Shown: positions 24,021 to 33,358, counted from the first letter of the stretch. The stretch is 64,000 bases of DNA from Rikenellaceae bacterium (GCA_015059845.1 SUZR01000001.1:124001-188000); one strand, 5' to 3'. Numbers and translations: made by a program. The notes: a model not told the origin generated them from the letters alone.

Positions 24021-25700
24021 ATGGCAGACGAAAAAATTATCTTCTCGATGGTGGGTGTCTCGAAGACCTTCACCAACCAGAAAAAAGTATTGAACAACAT
24101 CTACCTCTCGTTCTTCTATGGTGCCAAGATTGGTATCATCGGTCTTAACGGTTCGGGTAAGTCAACTCTGATGAAGATTATCGCAGGTATTGATAAGAAT
24201 TTTCAGGGTGAGGTGGTCTTCTCTCCCGGTTACTCGGTAGGTTATCTGGAGCAGGAGCCTCAGCTCGACGACTCAAAGACCGTAAAGGAGATTGTCGAGG
24301 AGGGTTGCGCTGCAACGGTTGCCCTACTGAAGGAGTACGAGGATATCAATATGAAACTCTGCGAGCCTATGTCGGATGATGAGATGAATCGTCTTATCGA
24401 GCGTCAGGGCGAGCTCTACGAGCAGATTGACCACGTGAACGGTTGGGAACTGGATAGCGTGCTGGAGCGTGCTATGGATGCATTGCGTTGCCCCGATCCC
24501 GACCAGAGTGTGAAGGTGTTGTCGGGAGGTGAGCGCCGCCGTGTTGCGTTGTGTCGTCTGCTGTTGCAGCAGCCCGACGTATTGCTGTTGGATGAGCCTA
24601 CCAACCACCTTGATGCCGAGTCTATCGATTGGTTGGAGCAACACTTGCAGCAGTATAAGGGTACGGTTATCGCCGTTACGCACGACCGTTACTTCCTGGA
24701 TAATGTGGCAGGCTGGATTCTGGAGCTTGACCGTGGCGAGGGTATTCCCTGGAAGGGTAACTACTCAGGTTGGTTGGATCAGAAGACCAAGCGTCTGGCT
24801 ATGGAGGAGAAGCAGGAGTCGAAGCGTCGCAAGACTCTGGAGCGCGAGCTTGAGTGGGTGCGTATGTCACCCTCGGGCCGTCGTGCCAAGAGCAAGGCTC
24901 GTCTGTCGGCCTACGATAAGTTGATGAACGAGGATGTAAAGCAGAAGGAGGAGAAGCTCGAAATCTTTATCCCCAACGGCCCCCGCTTGGGCGATGTGGT
25001 TATCGAGGCTAACGACGTGAAGAAGGTCTTTGGCGACCGCATCCTGTATGAGGGATTGAACTTCAAGTTGCCGCCCGCAGGTATCGTGGGTGTGATTGGC
25101 CCTAACGGTACGGGTAAGACTACCCTATTCCGTATGATTATGGGATTGGAGGAGCCTACAGCCGGAACATTTACCGTTGGTCAGACCGTGAAGTTGGCAT
25201 ACGTTGACCAGCAGCACAAGTCTATCGACCCCGAGAAGAGTGTTTATGAGGTTATCTCGCAGAACTCAGACCTTATTACGTTGGGTAACCGTCAGATTCC
25301 TTCGCGTGCTTATGTGGCTCGCTTTAACTTCAGCGGTGCTGACCAGGAGAAGAAGTGCGGTATGTTGTCGGGCGGTGAGCGTAACCGCCTGCACTTGGCC
25401 TTGGCATTGAAGGAGGAGGGTAATGTGTTGCTTCTGGATGAGCCGACCAATGATATCGATGTAAATACTTTGCGAGCATTGGAGGAGGGTTTGGAGAACT
25501 TCGCAGGTTGTGCTGTGGTTATCTCGCACGACCGTTGGTTCTTGGACCGTATCGCTACACATATCCTCTCGTTTGAGGGTGACTCGAAGGTTGTATTCTA
25601 CGAGGGCTCTTACTCTGAGTATGAGGAGTGGAAGAAGATGCAGGGCGAGGATTTGACTCCCAAGCGCGTGAAGTATCGCAAACTGACAGAGAATCAATAG
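24021..25700 (+). CDS. ettA: ABC-F ATPase, energy-dependent translational throttle EttA
   Basis: 559 residues. Two ABC ATPase domains in tandem without membrane segments, the ABC-F layout; EttA binds the ribosomal E site and gates translation with cellular energy state. Seen: Walker A GLNGSGKST and GPNGTGKTT, signature LSGGERRRVAL and LSGGERNRLHL, Walker B LLLDEPTNHLDAESI and LLLDEPTNDIDVNTL, and a charged linker of about 80 residues between the domains (KQESKRRKTLERELEWVRMSP). The linker, the length and the WILELDRGEGIPWKGNYSGWL segment fit EttA rather than the antibiotic-resistance ABC-F types. Transcribed alone from a clear promoter. Confidence 0.93.
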   Translation: MADEKIIFSMVGVSKTFTNQKKVLNNIYLSFFYGAKIGIIGLNGSGKSTLMKIIAGIDKNFQGEVVFSPGYSVGYLEQEPQLDDSKTVKEIVEEGCAATVALLKEYEDINMKLCEPMSDDEMNRLIERQGELYEQIDHVNGWELDSVLERAMDALRCPDPDQSVKVLSGGERRRVALCRLLLQQPDVLLLDEPTNHLDAESIDWLEQHLQQYKGTVIAVTHDRYFLDNVAGWILELDRGEGIPWKGNYSGWLDQKTKRLAMEEKQESKRRKTLERELEWVRMSPSGRRAKSKARLSAYDKLMNEDVKQKEEKLEIFIPNGPRLGDVVIEANDVKKVFGDRILYEGLNFKLPPAGIVGVIGPNGTGKTTLFRMIMGLEEPTAGTFTVGQTVKLAYVDQQHKSIDPEKSVYEVISQNSDLITLGNRQIPSRAYVARFNFSGADQEKKCGMLSGGERNRLHLALALKEEGNVLLLDEPTNDIDVNTLRALEEGLENFAGCAVVISHDRWFLDRIATHILSFEGDSKVVFYEGSYSEYEEWKKMQGEDLTPKRVKYRKLTENQ

Positions 25701-25803
25701 GATTTTATAAATAGAAAATAACCAATTCATTATTTCATATTACCCAGCTTGATTGTCAAGAGAAGGAGGTAATTTTGAATTTTGCATTTTGAATTATAGA
25801 AAT

Positions 25804-27147
25804 ATGGCACAGAAACCATCAATACCAAAGGGTACGCGCGACTTCTCACCCGCTGAGATGATGCGTCGTACATATATTTTTGAGACAATCAAGAGCGTAT
25901 TCCGCACCTATGGCTTTGCGCCGCTGGAGACTCCCGCAATGGAGAATCTCTCTACCCTGCTGGGTAAGTATGGTGATGAGGGTGATAAGCTCTTGTTTAA
26001 GATACTTAATTCGGGTGACTATGGTGCAAACCTATCGGAGGAGCAGTTGCGTCAGAGTACGAAGATCAGCGAGAAAGGTCTGCGTTACGACCTGACCGTT
26101 CCCTTCGCGCGTTACGTTGTGCAGCACCAGAATGAGATTTCATTCCCCTTCAAGCGTTATCAGGTGCAGCCCGTGTGGCGTGCCGACCGTCCGCAGAAGG
26201 GTCGCTACCGTGAGTTTTACCAGTGTGATGTCGATGTGATTGGCTCGCGTTCGCTTTTGAACGAGGTGGAGCTTATCGAGATTGTGGAGCGTGTATTCGG
26301 CAAGCTGAAGATTAACGTTACGCTTAAGATGAACAACCGTAAGATTCTCTACGGTATCGCCGAGGCTATCGGTCACGCCGATAAGATGATGGACATCACG
26401 GTTGCTATCGACAAGCTGGAGAAGATTGGCCTGGATAACGTGAAGGCTGAGCTGGCAGAGCGTGGCTTGGAGCAGGAGGCGATTGATAAACTTCAACCGA
26501 TACTTGAGTTGAGTGGTTCTAATACTGAGAAATTGGTTAAGTTACGCGAAGTTATCGGCTGCTCGGAGACTGGTGTGAAGGGTATCGAGGAGATGAGCGA
26601 GATATTTGGATATGTAGAGCGTTTGGGCTTGCAGCTTCCTATCGAGTTGGACCTCTCTCTGGCACGTGGTTTGAACTATTATACGGGAGCCATCTTCGAG
26701 GTGAAGGCTATGGATTACGCCATCGGTTCGATTTGTGGCGGTGGCCGTTACGACGACCTGACAGGTATCTTTGGCCTGCCTAACACGTCGGGCGTGGGTA
26801 TTTCGTTCGGTGCTGACCGTATCTACGATGTGATGGTTGGACTGGATTTGTTCCCCGAGGAGGTGAACTTCACAACGAAGGTTATGTTTGTAAATCTCGG
26901 CGTGGAGGAGCAGATGGCGTCAATGAAGATTATCCGCGGTTTGCGCGATAAGGGAATTGCTGCCGAGATATACCCCGAGGCTGCCAAGATGAAGAAGCAG
27001 ATGGAGTATGCCAATCGTCGTATGATTCCCTATGTAGTTATCATCGGTAGCAACGAGCTTACGGAGGGCAAGGCTACGGTGAAGAATATGCGTAGCGGAG
27101 AGCAGGCGTGTGTGGCGTTTGACGACGTTTGCGAGCAGTTAAAATAG
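25804..27147 (+). CDS. hisS: Histidyl-tRNA synthetase
   Basis: 447 residues; charges tRNA-His. Seen: KGTRDFSP at the N-terminus, motif 2 [10 protein letters not shown], the histidine-binding [20 protein letters not shown] and a C-terminal anticodon domain ending in [13 protein letters not shown]. The frame is open back to 25753, but the ATG at 25804 ([14 protein letters not shown]) matches the family start. About 37 bases upstream there is a rare strong Shine-Dalgarno-like AAGGAGGT, too far away to serve this start. The protease gene follows 5 bases after the stop. Confidence 0.96.
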   Translation: MAQKPSIPKGTRDFSPAEMMRRTYIFETIKSVFRTYGFAPLETPAMENLSTLLGKYGDEGDKLLFKILNSGDYGANLSEEQLRQSTKISEKGLRYDLTVPFARYVVQHQNEISFPFKRYQVQPVWRADRPQKGRYREFYQCDVDVIGSRSLLNEVELIEIVERVFGKLKINVTLKMNNRKILYGIAEAIGHADKMMDITVAIDKLEKIGLDNVKAELAERGLEQEAIDKLQPILELSGSNTEKLVKLREVIGCSETGVKGIEEMSEIFGYVERLGLQLPIELDLSLARGLNYYTGAIFEVKAMDYAIGSICGGGRYDDLTGIFGLPNTSGVGISFGADRIYDVMVGLDLFPEEVNFTTKVMFVNLGVEEQMASMKIIRGLRDKGIAAEIYPEAAKMKKQMEYANRRMIPYVVIIGSNELTEGKATVKNMRSGEQACVAFDDVCEQLK

Positions 27148-27152
27148 AAGAG

Positions 27153-28739
27153 ATGAAAAGAGTTGTTTGTGCTATATTCCTATTTGTTGTGAGTGTTTTG
27201 CCTTTAGTGGCAGATGCCCAGCAGCGAAGAGGTGATGTCGAACAGCTCCAGAAACTTAACAGTTTTTACCGCTACCTTAATGGGATGTATGTCGATAGTA
27301 TCGATATGAAGCCCATTGTGGAGAGTGCCATACGTGGTATGTTGTCGGAGCTTGACCCCCACTCCACATATCTGGATGCTGAGGAGATGAAGGCTTCGCA
27401 GGAGGCTGATAAAGGCGAATTTAGTGGTATCGGAATACAATATAATATTCACAATGACTCGATTGTCGTAGTAAATGTATTGTCGCAGGGCCCTGCTGAG
27501 CGTGCAGGATTGTTACCCAATGACCGTATTGTCGAGGTGGATGGCGAGAATGTTGTGGGTATAAAGCAAAGCGATGTTCCATCTAAGTTGCGAGGCCCGC
27601 GAGGCAGCGTGGTTAAGCTTGGCGTGGCGCGTAAAGGCGTGGAGCAGGTGTTGCCATTTACGATTGAGCGAGATAACATCCCTATTAATACCATTGATGC
27701 AGCATACGTTGCTGCCAAAGGCGTAGGATATGTCAAGGTCAATCGCTTTGGTAAAACTACAATGCGCGAGTTTCGTCAGGCTATGGATAGCTTATCGGGA
27801 ATAGATGCCCTGATTCTCGATTTGAGCGGAAATGGCGGCGGACTGCTGAATCAGGCTGTGGATATGGCTGGTTATTTCCTGCCACAGGATAACCAGGTTG
27901 CCTTTGTCGAGGGACGTGCTATGGGTACGGAGCATCTGCGCTCGGCTAAGGGCGGAGAGTTTGACGGCCGAATGGTGGTTATCATCGACGAGAGCTCGGC
28001 CTCGGGCAGTGAGCTTGTGGCGGGAGCTTTACAGGACTGGGATAGAGCAGTGATTGTCGGTCGTGATAGCTATGGCAAGGGTCTGGTGCAACGACAGATA
28101 CCTATGGGTGATGGCTCGGCCATACGTTTGACCGTAGCGCGTTATCACACCCCTTCGGGACGCGTAATACAGCGTCCGTATGAGAAGGGACATAAAGATG
28201 ATTACTACAAAGCCTATGCAAATCGCTTGCGTGGCGTTGATGGCGTTAAGGATGTTGACCTGCCAGAGTATAAGACTATGCGCTCGCGTCGTACGGTGTA
28301 TGGCGGTGGGGGTATTCGACCTGATGTGTATGTAAAGAGCGATACCACGCAAGTGAGCGACTATATGGTTAAACTCGTTGCGCAGGGAGTTTATAATGAG
28401 TTTATGATGGATTATATGGACAATAATCGTCAGAAGCTCGATGCGAAGTATCCTGCGTATGAGGATTTTGATGGCTCCTTTGAACTGTCGGAGGCTGATA
28501 TGCAGCGTCTGGTGGATATGGCCAGCACGCGAGGAGTTGATTTTGATGCTGAGGGGTATGAGCGCTCTAAGGAGCTTATGCGTAATCAGCTTACGGCGAT
28601 GATTGCCCAACGTTTGTATGGCGTAAATGAGTTCTACCGATGGATTAATCCGCGTGTGAATGACTCGTATGTCAAGGCGTTGGCGATTATTGAGAACTGG
28701 AGCGAGGAGGGCGACAGTGTGCTTAATCCGAAGGAGTAA
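27153..28739 (+). CDS. S41-family C-terminal processing peptidase
   Basis: 528 residues from the ATG at 27153. A signal peptide (MKRVVCAIFLFVVSVLPLVADA) puts it in the periplasm. A PDZ domain (GIGIQYNIHNDSIVV..., PAERAGLLPNDRIVEVDGE) at about residues 88-165 is followed by the S41 protease core with LSGNGGGLLNQAVDMA, the catalytic Ser in SSASGSELVAGAL (near residue 280) and the Lys in YGKGLVQ (near 308). Such CTPs trim C-termini of envelope proteins. It directly follows hisS (5 bases), so it may be co-transcribed. Confidence 0.92.
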   Translation: MKRVVCAIFLFVVSVLPLVADAQQRRGDVEQLQKLNSFYRYLNGMYVDSIDMKPIVESAIRGMLSELDPHSTYLDAEEMKASQEADKGEFSGIGIQYNIHNDSIVVVNVLSQGPAERAGLLPNDRIVEVDGENVVGIKQSDVPSKLRGPRGSVVKLGVARKGVEQVLPFTIERDNIPINTIDAAYVAAKGVGYVKVNRFGKTTMREFRQAMDSLSGIDALILDLSGNGGGLLNQAVDMAGYFLPQDNQVAFVEGRAMGTEHLRSAKGGEFDGRMVVIIDESSASGSELVAGALQDWDRAVIVGRDSYGKGLVQRQIPMGDGSAIRLTVARYHTPSGRVIQRPYEKGHKDDYYKAYANRLRGVDGVKDVDLPEYKTMRSRRTVYGGGGIRPDVYVKSDTTQVSDYMVKLVAQGVYNEFMMDYMDNNRQKLDAKYPAYEDFDGSFELSEADMQRLVDMASTRGVDFDAEGYERSKELMRNQLTAMIAQRLYGVNEFYRWINPRVNDSYVKALAIIENWSEEGDSVLNPKE

Positions 28740-28748
28740 TTCGGAGGA

Positions 28749-28859
28749 ATGATGCGTAGGATAGCGCCCTCGGTGAATTGGACGAAAAGAAAAGTGTCAG
28801 GCGATGTGGACGATTGTCTGATATGGACGAAAAATAACCCGAAACAACCTTTATTATGA
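28749..28859 (+). CDS. Possible 36-residue small protein before DUF3276
   Basis: An open frame in the 116-base gap encodes MMRRIAPSVNWTKRKVSGDV and a further 16 residues. Its TGA overlaps the DUF3276 start as ATGA, the arrangement of translational coupling. The peptide repeats the triplet WTK (NWTK, IWTK), reflecting a DNA repeat TGGACGAAAA. It is basic and has no recognised family; it may be chance. Confidence 0.25.
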   Translation: MMRRIAPSVNWTKRKVSGDVDDCLIWTKNNPKQPLL

Positions 28860-29164
28860 CATTTTACCCAGAGAATGAGGGCCGAGCCGTTGGTAACGGC
28901 GAGGGCTTTGGTGATTCGGTATTTACCAAGATGATTAAGGCCGGACACCGTACGTATTTTATTGATGTTAAGACTACACGTTCGAACGATTATTTTATGG
29001 CTGTGACAGAGCTGAGAAAGAAAATTACGCCGAACGGAGTGGTTAATGAGCGCAATAAAGTATTTGTATATCAGGAGGATATTGAAAAGTTTACAGAGGG
29101 CTTGACGGAGGTTCTCGAGTATATGCGCTCGGTGGCTCCTCCCGTTAAGACGGAGGATGAATAA
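28856..29164 (+). CDS. DUF3276 PUR-alpha-like nucleic-acid-binding protein
   Basis: 102 residues. Matches the small PUR-domain family of Bacteroidetes (DUF3276): GDSVFTKMIKAGHRTYFIDVKTTRSNDYFMAVTELRKK, and a C-terminal helix with DIEKFTEGLTEVLEYM. Members of the PUR-alpha family bind single-stranded DNA or RNA; the cellular role in bacteria is not settled. It overlaps the next gene (mnmA) by 8 bases, pointing to coupled expression with tRNA modification. Confidence 0.85.
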   Translation: MTFYPENEGRAVGNGEGFGDSVFTKMIKAGHRTYFIDVKTTRSNDYFMAVTELRKKITPNGVVNERNKVFVYQEDIEKFTEGLTEVLEYMRSVAPPVKTEDE

Positions 29165-30188
29165 GATGAAGGATTCGAGTGTCGTATTAGGCTTTAGCGG
29201 AGGCATAGATAGTGCAACGGCTATTGGGTTGTTGCAGAATGCAGGATATGATGTTGTAGCCTTGACGCTTGATACTTTCGCTGATGAAAAAATGTTACAG
29301 CACGCCCGTTCTCGCGCAGAGGAGCTGGGCGTGCTGCACGTTGTTAAAGATGTACGGCAGGAGTTTAAGGAGTCTATAATTCAATATTTTGCCGATAGCT
29401 ATATGTCGGGCCGTACGCCTGCTCCTTGTACGATATGCAACTCTACGATCAAGTGGCGATTCCTTCTCTCGGAGGCTGACCGTCTGGGTGCGCGAGCTAT
29501 TGCTACGGGGCACTACTTCAATATCGAACAACATAATGGCCATTACTATGTCGCGCGGGCAAAGGATTTGCACAAGGACCAGTCCTACTATTTGTGGGGC
29601 TTGTCGCAGGAGATACTCTCGAGGGCCGTTACTCCTATGGGCAATATAATCAAGGAGGATGTAAAGCGTAATTTTGCGGATAAGCGCGAGAGTATGGGGC
29701 TGTGTTTTCTTGCGGGCAGGAGCTATCGTGAGTTTATGGAGAGCAACTACCCTGCTGCTGTTCGCCAGGGAGAGATTGTTGACTTGCAGGGCAATGTTGT
29801 GGGCCGACACGATGGCGTGGCGTTTTATACCATTGGACAAAAACGCGGCTTGGATGTGGATTTGTCGGGTGTCTGCATTGTGGGAATAGATGCCGAGCGC
29901 AATCAACTTATTGTAGGTCCGAATCAGAATCTATATCACGAAACACTTGAAGTAAAGCAGTGTAATATAGTTGATATAGATGAATTTATGAGTTCCAATG
30001 ATGTGTCTGTTGTAATACGAGGTATTGGCCGCAATCCAGAGGGCTTTATGCGTCGGGTGGAGCGTATCGATGGCGGTTATTGTATTCGTCTTGATGACCC
30101 TGCGTGGGCTCCGGCTGTTGGTCAGTCTGTGGTTTTTTATCGACAAAACAGGGTTATCGGTGGTGGAATTCTAGAGCGATATTGCTAA
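29157..30188 (+). CDS. mnmA: tRNA 2-thiouridylase (MnmA-type)
   Basis: 343 residues; adds sulfur to U34 of Lys, Glu and Gln tRNAs. Seen: the ATP-binding PP-loop GFSGGIDSATAIGLL, the first active-site Cys in PCTICNSTIKW, GHYFNIE, DQSYYLWGL and the second Cys in GLCFLAGRSYREF. The family more often has CFIGE at that place, so this is a slightly diverged member. The C-terminal beta-barrel region (YHETLEVKQCNI, GQSVVFYR) is complete. Two ATGs are possible (29157 and 29166); either overlaps or abuts the DUF3276 stop. Confidence 0.9.
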   Translation: MNKMKDSSVVLGFSGGIDSATAIGLLQNAGYDVVALTLDTFADEKMLQHARSRAEELGVLHVVKDVRQEFKESIIQYFADSYMSGRTPAPCTICNSTIKWRFLLSEADRLGARAIATGHYFNIEQHNGHYYVARAKDLHKDQSYYLWGLSQEILSRAVTPMGNIIKEDVKRNFADKRESMGLCFLAGRSYREFMESNYPAAVRQGEIVDLQGNVVGRHDGVAFYTIGQKRGLDVDLSGVCIVGIDAERNQLIVGPNQNLYHETLEVKQCNIVDIDEFMSSNDVSVVIRGIGRNPEGFMRRVERIDGGYCIRLDDPAWAPAVGQSVVFYRQNRVIGGGILERYC

Positions 30189-30213
30189 AATAAACTAAAA
30201 TTAGGTATCTTTG
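30182..30213 (+). promoter_or_regulatory. Promoter of the yqaA gene
   Basis: TTG at 30182-30184 lies 21 bases before TATCTTTG at 30206-30213. The leader would be about 27 bases. Confidence 0.55.
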
Positions 30214-30242
30214 CAGCCTGAAAAATAAAATAATTTAGAGCT

Positions 30243-30851
30243 ATGAATATTGTAAAAAAAATATACGACTGGATGCTTTCGTGGGGTGATTCGCGTTGGG
30301 GCGGATGGGCTCTGTTCTTCTTCGCTTTGGCGGAGTCGAGTTTCTTTCCTATCCCACCCGATGTGTTGTTGATTGCACTCTGCTTGGGTGTTGTGGCAAA
30401 GTCGTTCCGCTACGCTTTTATCTGTTTGTCGGGTTCGATAATTGGAGCTATGATTGGCTACGCCATCGGTTTCTTTCTGTGGCAAAATCCGTCGGGAGAG
30501 TACACCGCGTTGGCCAATTGGTTCTTCCAGCACGTATTCTCGGTTGAGAGCTTCCAAAATGTTGGTGCGCTGTACGATAAGTATAATTTCTGGATTGTAT
30601 TTACCGCAGGATTCACACCGCTGCCGTATAAGATATTTACAATTTCAGGGGGCTTGTTCCATATCAATTTTGTGATGTTTATTATCGCCTCGATGGTGTC
30701 GCGTGGTCTGCGTTTCTTCTTGATTGCGGGATTGATTTGGAAGTTTGGTGCGCCGATTAAGAGCTTTATTGATAAGTATTTCAACCTGTTGGCGATAGCA
30801 TTTACTGTGCTGCTTATTGGCTCGTTCTTCTTGGTGGGTAAATTGTTGTAG
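30243..30851 (+). CDS. YqaA/DedA-family membrane protein (VTT domain)
   Basis: 202 residues with about five hydrophobic segments. The DedA/VTT pattern is seen: ALFFFALAESSFFPIPPDVLLIALCLG at the N-terminus, then SIIGAMIGYAIGFFLW and FTAGFTPLPYKIFTISGGLF, the F-TP-PYK motif of the family. DedA proteins help keep membrane potential and flip lipid carriers; the YqaA branch is poorly studied. aroE starts 2 bases after the stop, so the two are expected to be co-transcribed. Confidence 0.85.
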   Translation: MNIVKKIYDWMLSWGDSRWGGWALFFFALAESSFFPIPPDVLLIALCLGVVAKSFRYAFICLSGSIIGAMIGYAIGFFLWQNPSGEYTALANWFFQHVFSVESFQNVGALYDKYNFWIVFTAGFTPLPYKIFTISGGLFHINFVMFIIASMVSRGLRFFLIAGLIWKFGAPIKSFIDKYFNLLAIAFTVLLIGSFFLVGKLL

Positions 30852-30853
30852 TT

Positions 30854-31594
30854 ATGCGTAGATTTGGTCTTATCGGTCGTGTGCTGGGGCACTCGTTCTC
30901 GGCAAAATATTTTACCGATAAATTCGAGCGTGAGGGCTTGTCGCAGGAGTGTCGCTATGACCTCTTCGAGATGCCTGAAATATCTTGTGTGGAGGAGTTT
31001 ATTACGACGACTGAAGGCCTTGTCGGCTTTAATGTGACAATCCCATATAAGCAGCAGATTATACCCTATTTGACCTCAATGAGTGATGAGGCGCGAAATA
31101 TCGGTGCGGTGAATTGCGTGAAACTTTATGTCGATGGGCGTTGTGTGGGGTATAACACCGATGTGGATGGTATCAGAATCTCGTTAGATAAACTGCTGGG
31201 TTGCGCGGAGGTTGGCTCGGCGCTGGTGCTGGGCACGGGAGGTGCTTCGCAGGCTGTGCAGTATGTTTTGGCTGAGCGTGGAATACCCTTTTCGATTGTG
31301 TCGCGTGATAGCGCTAAGGGTAATCTGACGTATGCTGACCTGTCGGCTGAGGTGATTGGCGATAACCATCTGATAATTAATACATCTCCCGTTGGTATGT
31401 ATCCGCATCACGACCAGGCTCCAGATATTCCGTATGAGGCACTTGGAGCCAATCACTATCTCTTCGATTTGGTTTATAATCCTGAGCGAACACTCTTTGT
31501 TGAGAAGGGTGCTGCGCGTGGGGCGCATACCCTCTCTGGCCTCGATATGCTATATGCGCAGGCCGAGGCTGCGTGGAAGATATGGAACGAGTAG
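30854..31594 (+). CDS. aroE: Shikimate dehydrogenase
   Basis: 246 residues, somewhat shorter than the usual 270. Reduces 3-dehydroshikimate with NADPH in aromatic amino-acid synthesis. Seen: GHSFSAKYF for substrate binding, NVTIPYKQ with the catalytic Lys, NTDVDG with the catalytic Asp, the NADP loop VLGTGGASQAV, INTSPVGM and GLDMLYAQAEAAWKIW at the end. All key residues are present. It follows yqaA directly. Confidence 0.94.
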   Translation: MRRFGLIGRVLGHSFSAKYFTDKFEREGLSQECRYDLFEMPEISCVEEFITTTEGLVGFNVTIPYKQQIIPYLTSMSDEARNIGAVNCVKLYVDGRCVGYNTDVDGIRISLDKLLGCAEVGSALVLGTGGASQAVQYVLAERGIPFSIVSRDSAKGNLTYADLSAEVIGDNHLIINTSPVGMYPHHDQAPDIPYEALGANHYLFDLVYNPERTLFVEKGAARGAHTLSGLDMLYAQAEAAWKIWNE

Positions 31595-31595
31595 C

Positions 31596-31814
31596 CTACT
31601 CGGCAGAATAAGCCTCTAAAATCTCTTTTGCACGCGCCTTGTCCTCAGGGCGGACGACGAGTTGTGCAGGTATAACGCCCGTGGGATAGAGCGTTGACAT
31701 AATCTCATTGCGAATCATAGACCATACGCCCTCTCCCTCCAGCAGCGAGCGGTCCCATTCGGCTTCATTTACTGAGTCGTAAACTCTCAATACGATCAAA
31801 TTCTCCTTGTTCAT
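31596..31814 (-). CDS. DUF2007 small protein
   Basis: 72 residues, cytoplasmic, without signal or membrane segment. It fits the DUF2007 family (putative signal-transducing, ferredoxin-like fold): VLRVYDSVNEAEWDRSLLEGEGV and VIPAQLVVRPEDKARAKEIL. Function unknown. It is convergent with aroE (one base between the stops) and has its own promoter and a 5'-terminal hairpin. Confidence 0.8.
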   Translation of the reverse strand: MNKENLIVLRVYDSVNEAEWDRSLLEGEGVWSMIRNEIMSTLYPTGVIPAQLVVRPEDKARAKEILEAYSAE

Positions 31815-31837
31815 AGTGTCGTATATTTTGCGATTGG

Positions 31838-31893
31838 AGCCTACTATGTAGGCTTCTAAACAAAGTTAAGTATATTTTGTTAATAACTTGCAA
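31838..31893 (-). promoter_or_regulatory. DUF2007 promoter and 5' hairpin
   Basis: Minus strand TTG (31893-31891), 22 bases, TAACTTTG (31868-31861). The start would be near 31857, so the perfect palindrome AGCCTAC-tat-GTAGGCT (31838-31854) would form a hairpin at the very 5' end of the mRNA. Confidence 0.5.
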
Positions 31894-31971
31894 TGAGTAA
31901 ACCAAAATATTCGACTTTTTATCCGTATATTTGTGTTATGTATGCACTCGGTGTGACTGTGTGGTGTTAAA

Positions 31972-33345
31972 ATGCAGATAATGAGGATGAAACGATTTAT
32001 AACAATAATTTCGATAATAATTTTTGTGGCCTATATGGCCGTTAGTGTCATAGTGCTGTCGCGCCACGGATATCTTGGCGAGCGATATGCACTATCTGAG
32101 CAGCGTATGGCAAAGGCGGATAGTGTGATAAATAGCGCTATCGCGGCTGATGATTTTCCTGGTGCTGTTCTGTGTGTTGTACGCCGTGCATTGGACAATG
32201 AGTCTATGGGTCGCATATTGTATCTGAAGGCTTATGGCAATCGTCAGGTATGCTCGGGACGAGATACGGTAAGCGGAGAGTGGATTGCAGACACCATCGC
32301 TATGACAACCGATGCCGTTTTTGATTTGGCGTCGCTCAGCAAGTGTGTGGGTACTACCCTCTCGTTTATGCGTCTTGTGGAGAACGGTCAGGTGCGATTA
32401 ACAGATGATGTGTCGCGCTATATCCCAGGCTTCAAGCCCTGGGAGAGTGAGCCGGAGAAAAAGGGCGAGAAAGTTGAGAAGGAGGATATCACAATCAAAC
32501 ACCTGCTGACGCACACGTCGGGTATTCCCGCGGCAATTCACGTACCTTCGTTCTTGCGACGCTATGAGAAGTATGGTGATACTGCAACGATGAATCTGCG
32601 CGACTCGCTTGTTACATATCTTGCAAACGATGCGGCTCGATTGTCGCGCCCAGGTGAGGTGATGCGATATAGCTGTCTGAATTTTATTACGTTGCAGGCT
32701 ATTATTGAGGCGGTAAGTGGAGAGAGATTGGATAAATTTGCTCAGCGCGAGGTGTTTGAGCCTATGCAGTTGGGTAATACGTGGTATAATTACATCGATG
32801 CCGAGCCACCCTACTTGCCCGATGCGCCCATTGTGCCTACAACGGTTCAGGAGGATGGTCGATTGCTTTATGGCGAGGTGCACGACCCTACGGCACGCAT
32901 CGTAAATCGCGGTGTTTCGGGTAATGCGGGAGTATTCTCTACGGCGGAGGATTTGGCTACCATAGCCTCTATGTTGATGAATCGTGGCGTTATTCGTATC
33001 GATAAGGATGGTTTGCAGGGCCGTGTGGGAGCCAATGAGCGTGTTAGACTCTTCTCTCAGGCTGCGGTGGATACCTTCTTTAGTGTACCAGCAGAGTATG
33101 CCGAGCACGGTCGTGCTTTGGGTTGGGATATATCGTCGGGTTATTCGGCAAGCAATGGCGATTTGTTTACGCCCAATGCCGCACCAAACCACACAGGATA
33201 TACAGGAACTTCAATGGCAATAGATATGGAGCGAGGTGTGGCGGTTATCCTGCTCACAAATCGCGTTCACCCGATAGATGATGGTGCCGTGGGGCGTACG
33301 CGTGCCGTGGTGTCAAATATTGTAATGTCGGCTTTAGATAAGTAG
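31972..33345 (+). CDS. Serine hydrolase of the class C beta-lactamase / penicillin-binding family
   Basis: 457 residues with an N-terminal membrane anchor or signal (MKRFITIISIIIFVAYMAVSVIV). ATGs at 31972, 31981 and 31987 are all possible. The domain has SxxK as SLSK (Ser near residue 121), a second motif YSC (near 233) where YxN is usual, and HTG near residue 407. The context (DLASLSKCVGTTLSFMRLVENG, LLTHTSGIP) is typical of the wider EstB/PBP4 group. It could be an esterase or D-amino peptidase; drug hydrolysis is not shown. A TATATTTG lies at 31926-31933 upstream. It ends 13 bases before dnaE. Confidence 0.85.
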   Translation: MQIMRMKRFITIISIIIFVAYMAVSVIVLSRHGYLGERYALSEQRMAKADSVINSAIAADDFPGAVLCVVRRALDNESMGRILYLKAYGNRQVCSGRDTVSGEWIADTIAMTTDAVFDLASLSKCVGTTLSFMRLVENGQVRLTDDVSRYIPGFKPWESEPEKKGEKVEKEDITIKHLLTHTSGIPAAIHVPSFLRRYEKYGDTATMNLRDSLVTYLANDAARLSRPGEVMRYSCLNFITLQAIIEAVSGERLDKFAQREVFEPMQLGNTWYNYIDAEPPYLPDAPIVPTTVQEDGRLLYGEVHDPTARIVNRGVSGNAGVFSTAEDLATIASMLMNRGVIRIDKDGLQGRVGANERVRLFSQAAVDTFFSVPAEYAEHGRALGWDISSGYSASNGDLFTPNAAPNHTGYTGTSMAIDMERGVAVILLTNRVHPIDDGAVGRTRAVVSNIVMSALDK

Positions 33346-33358
33346 AAAGGAGATAAAT

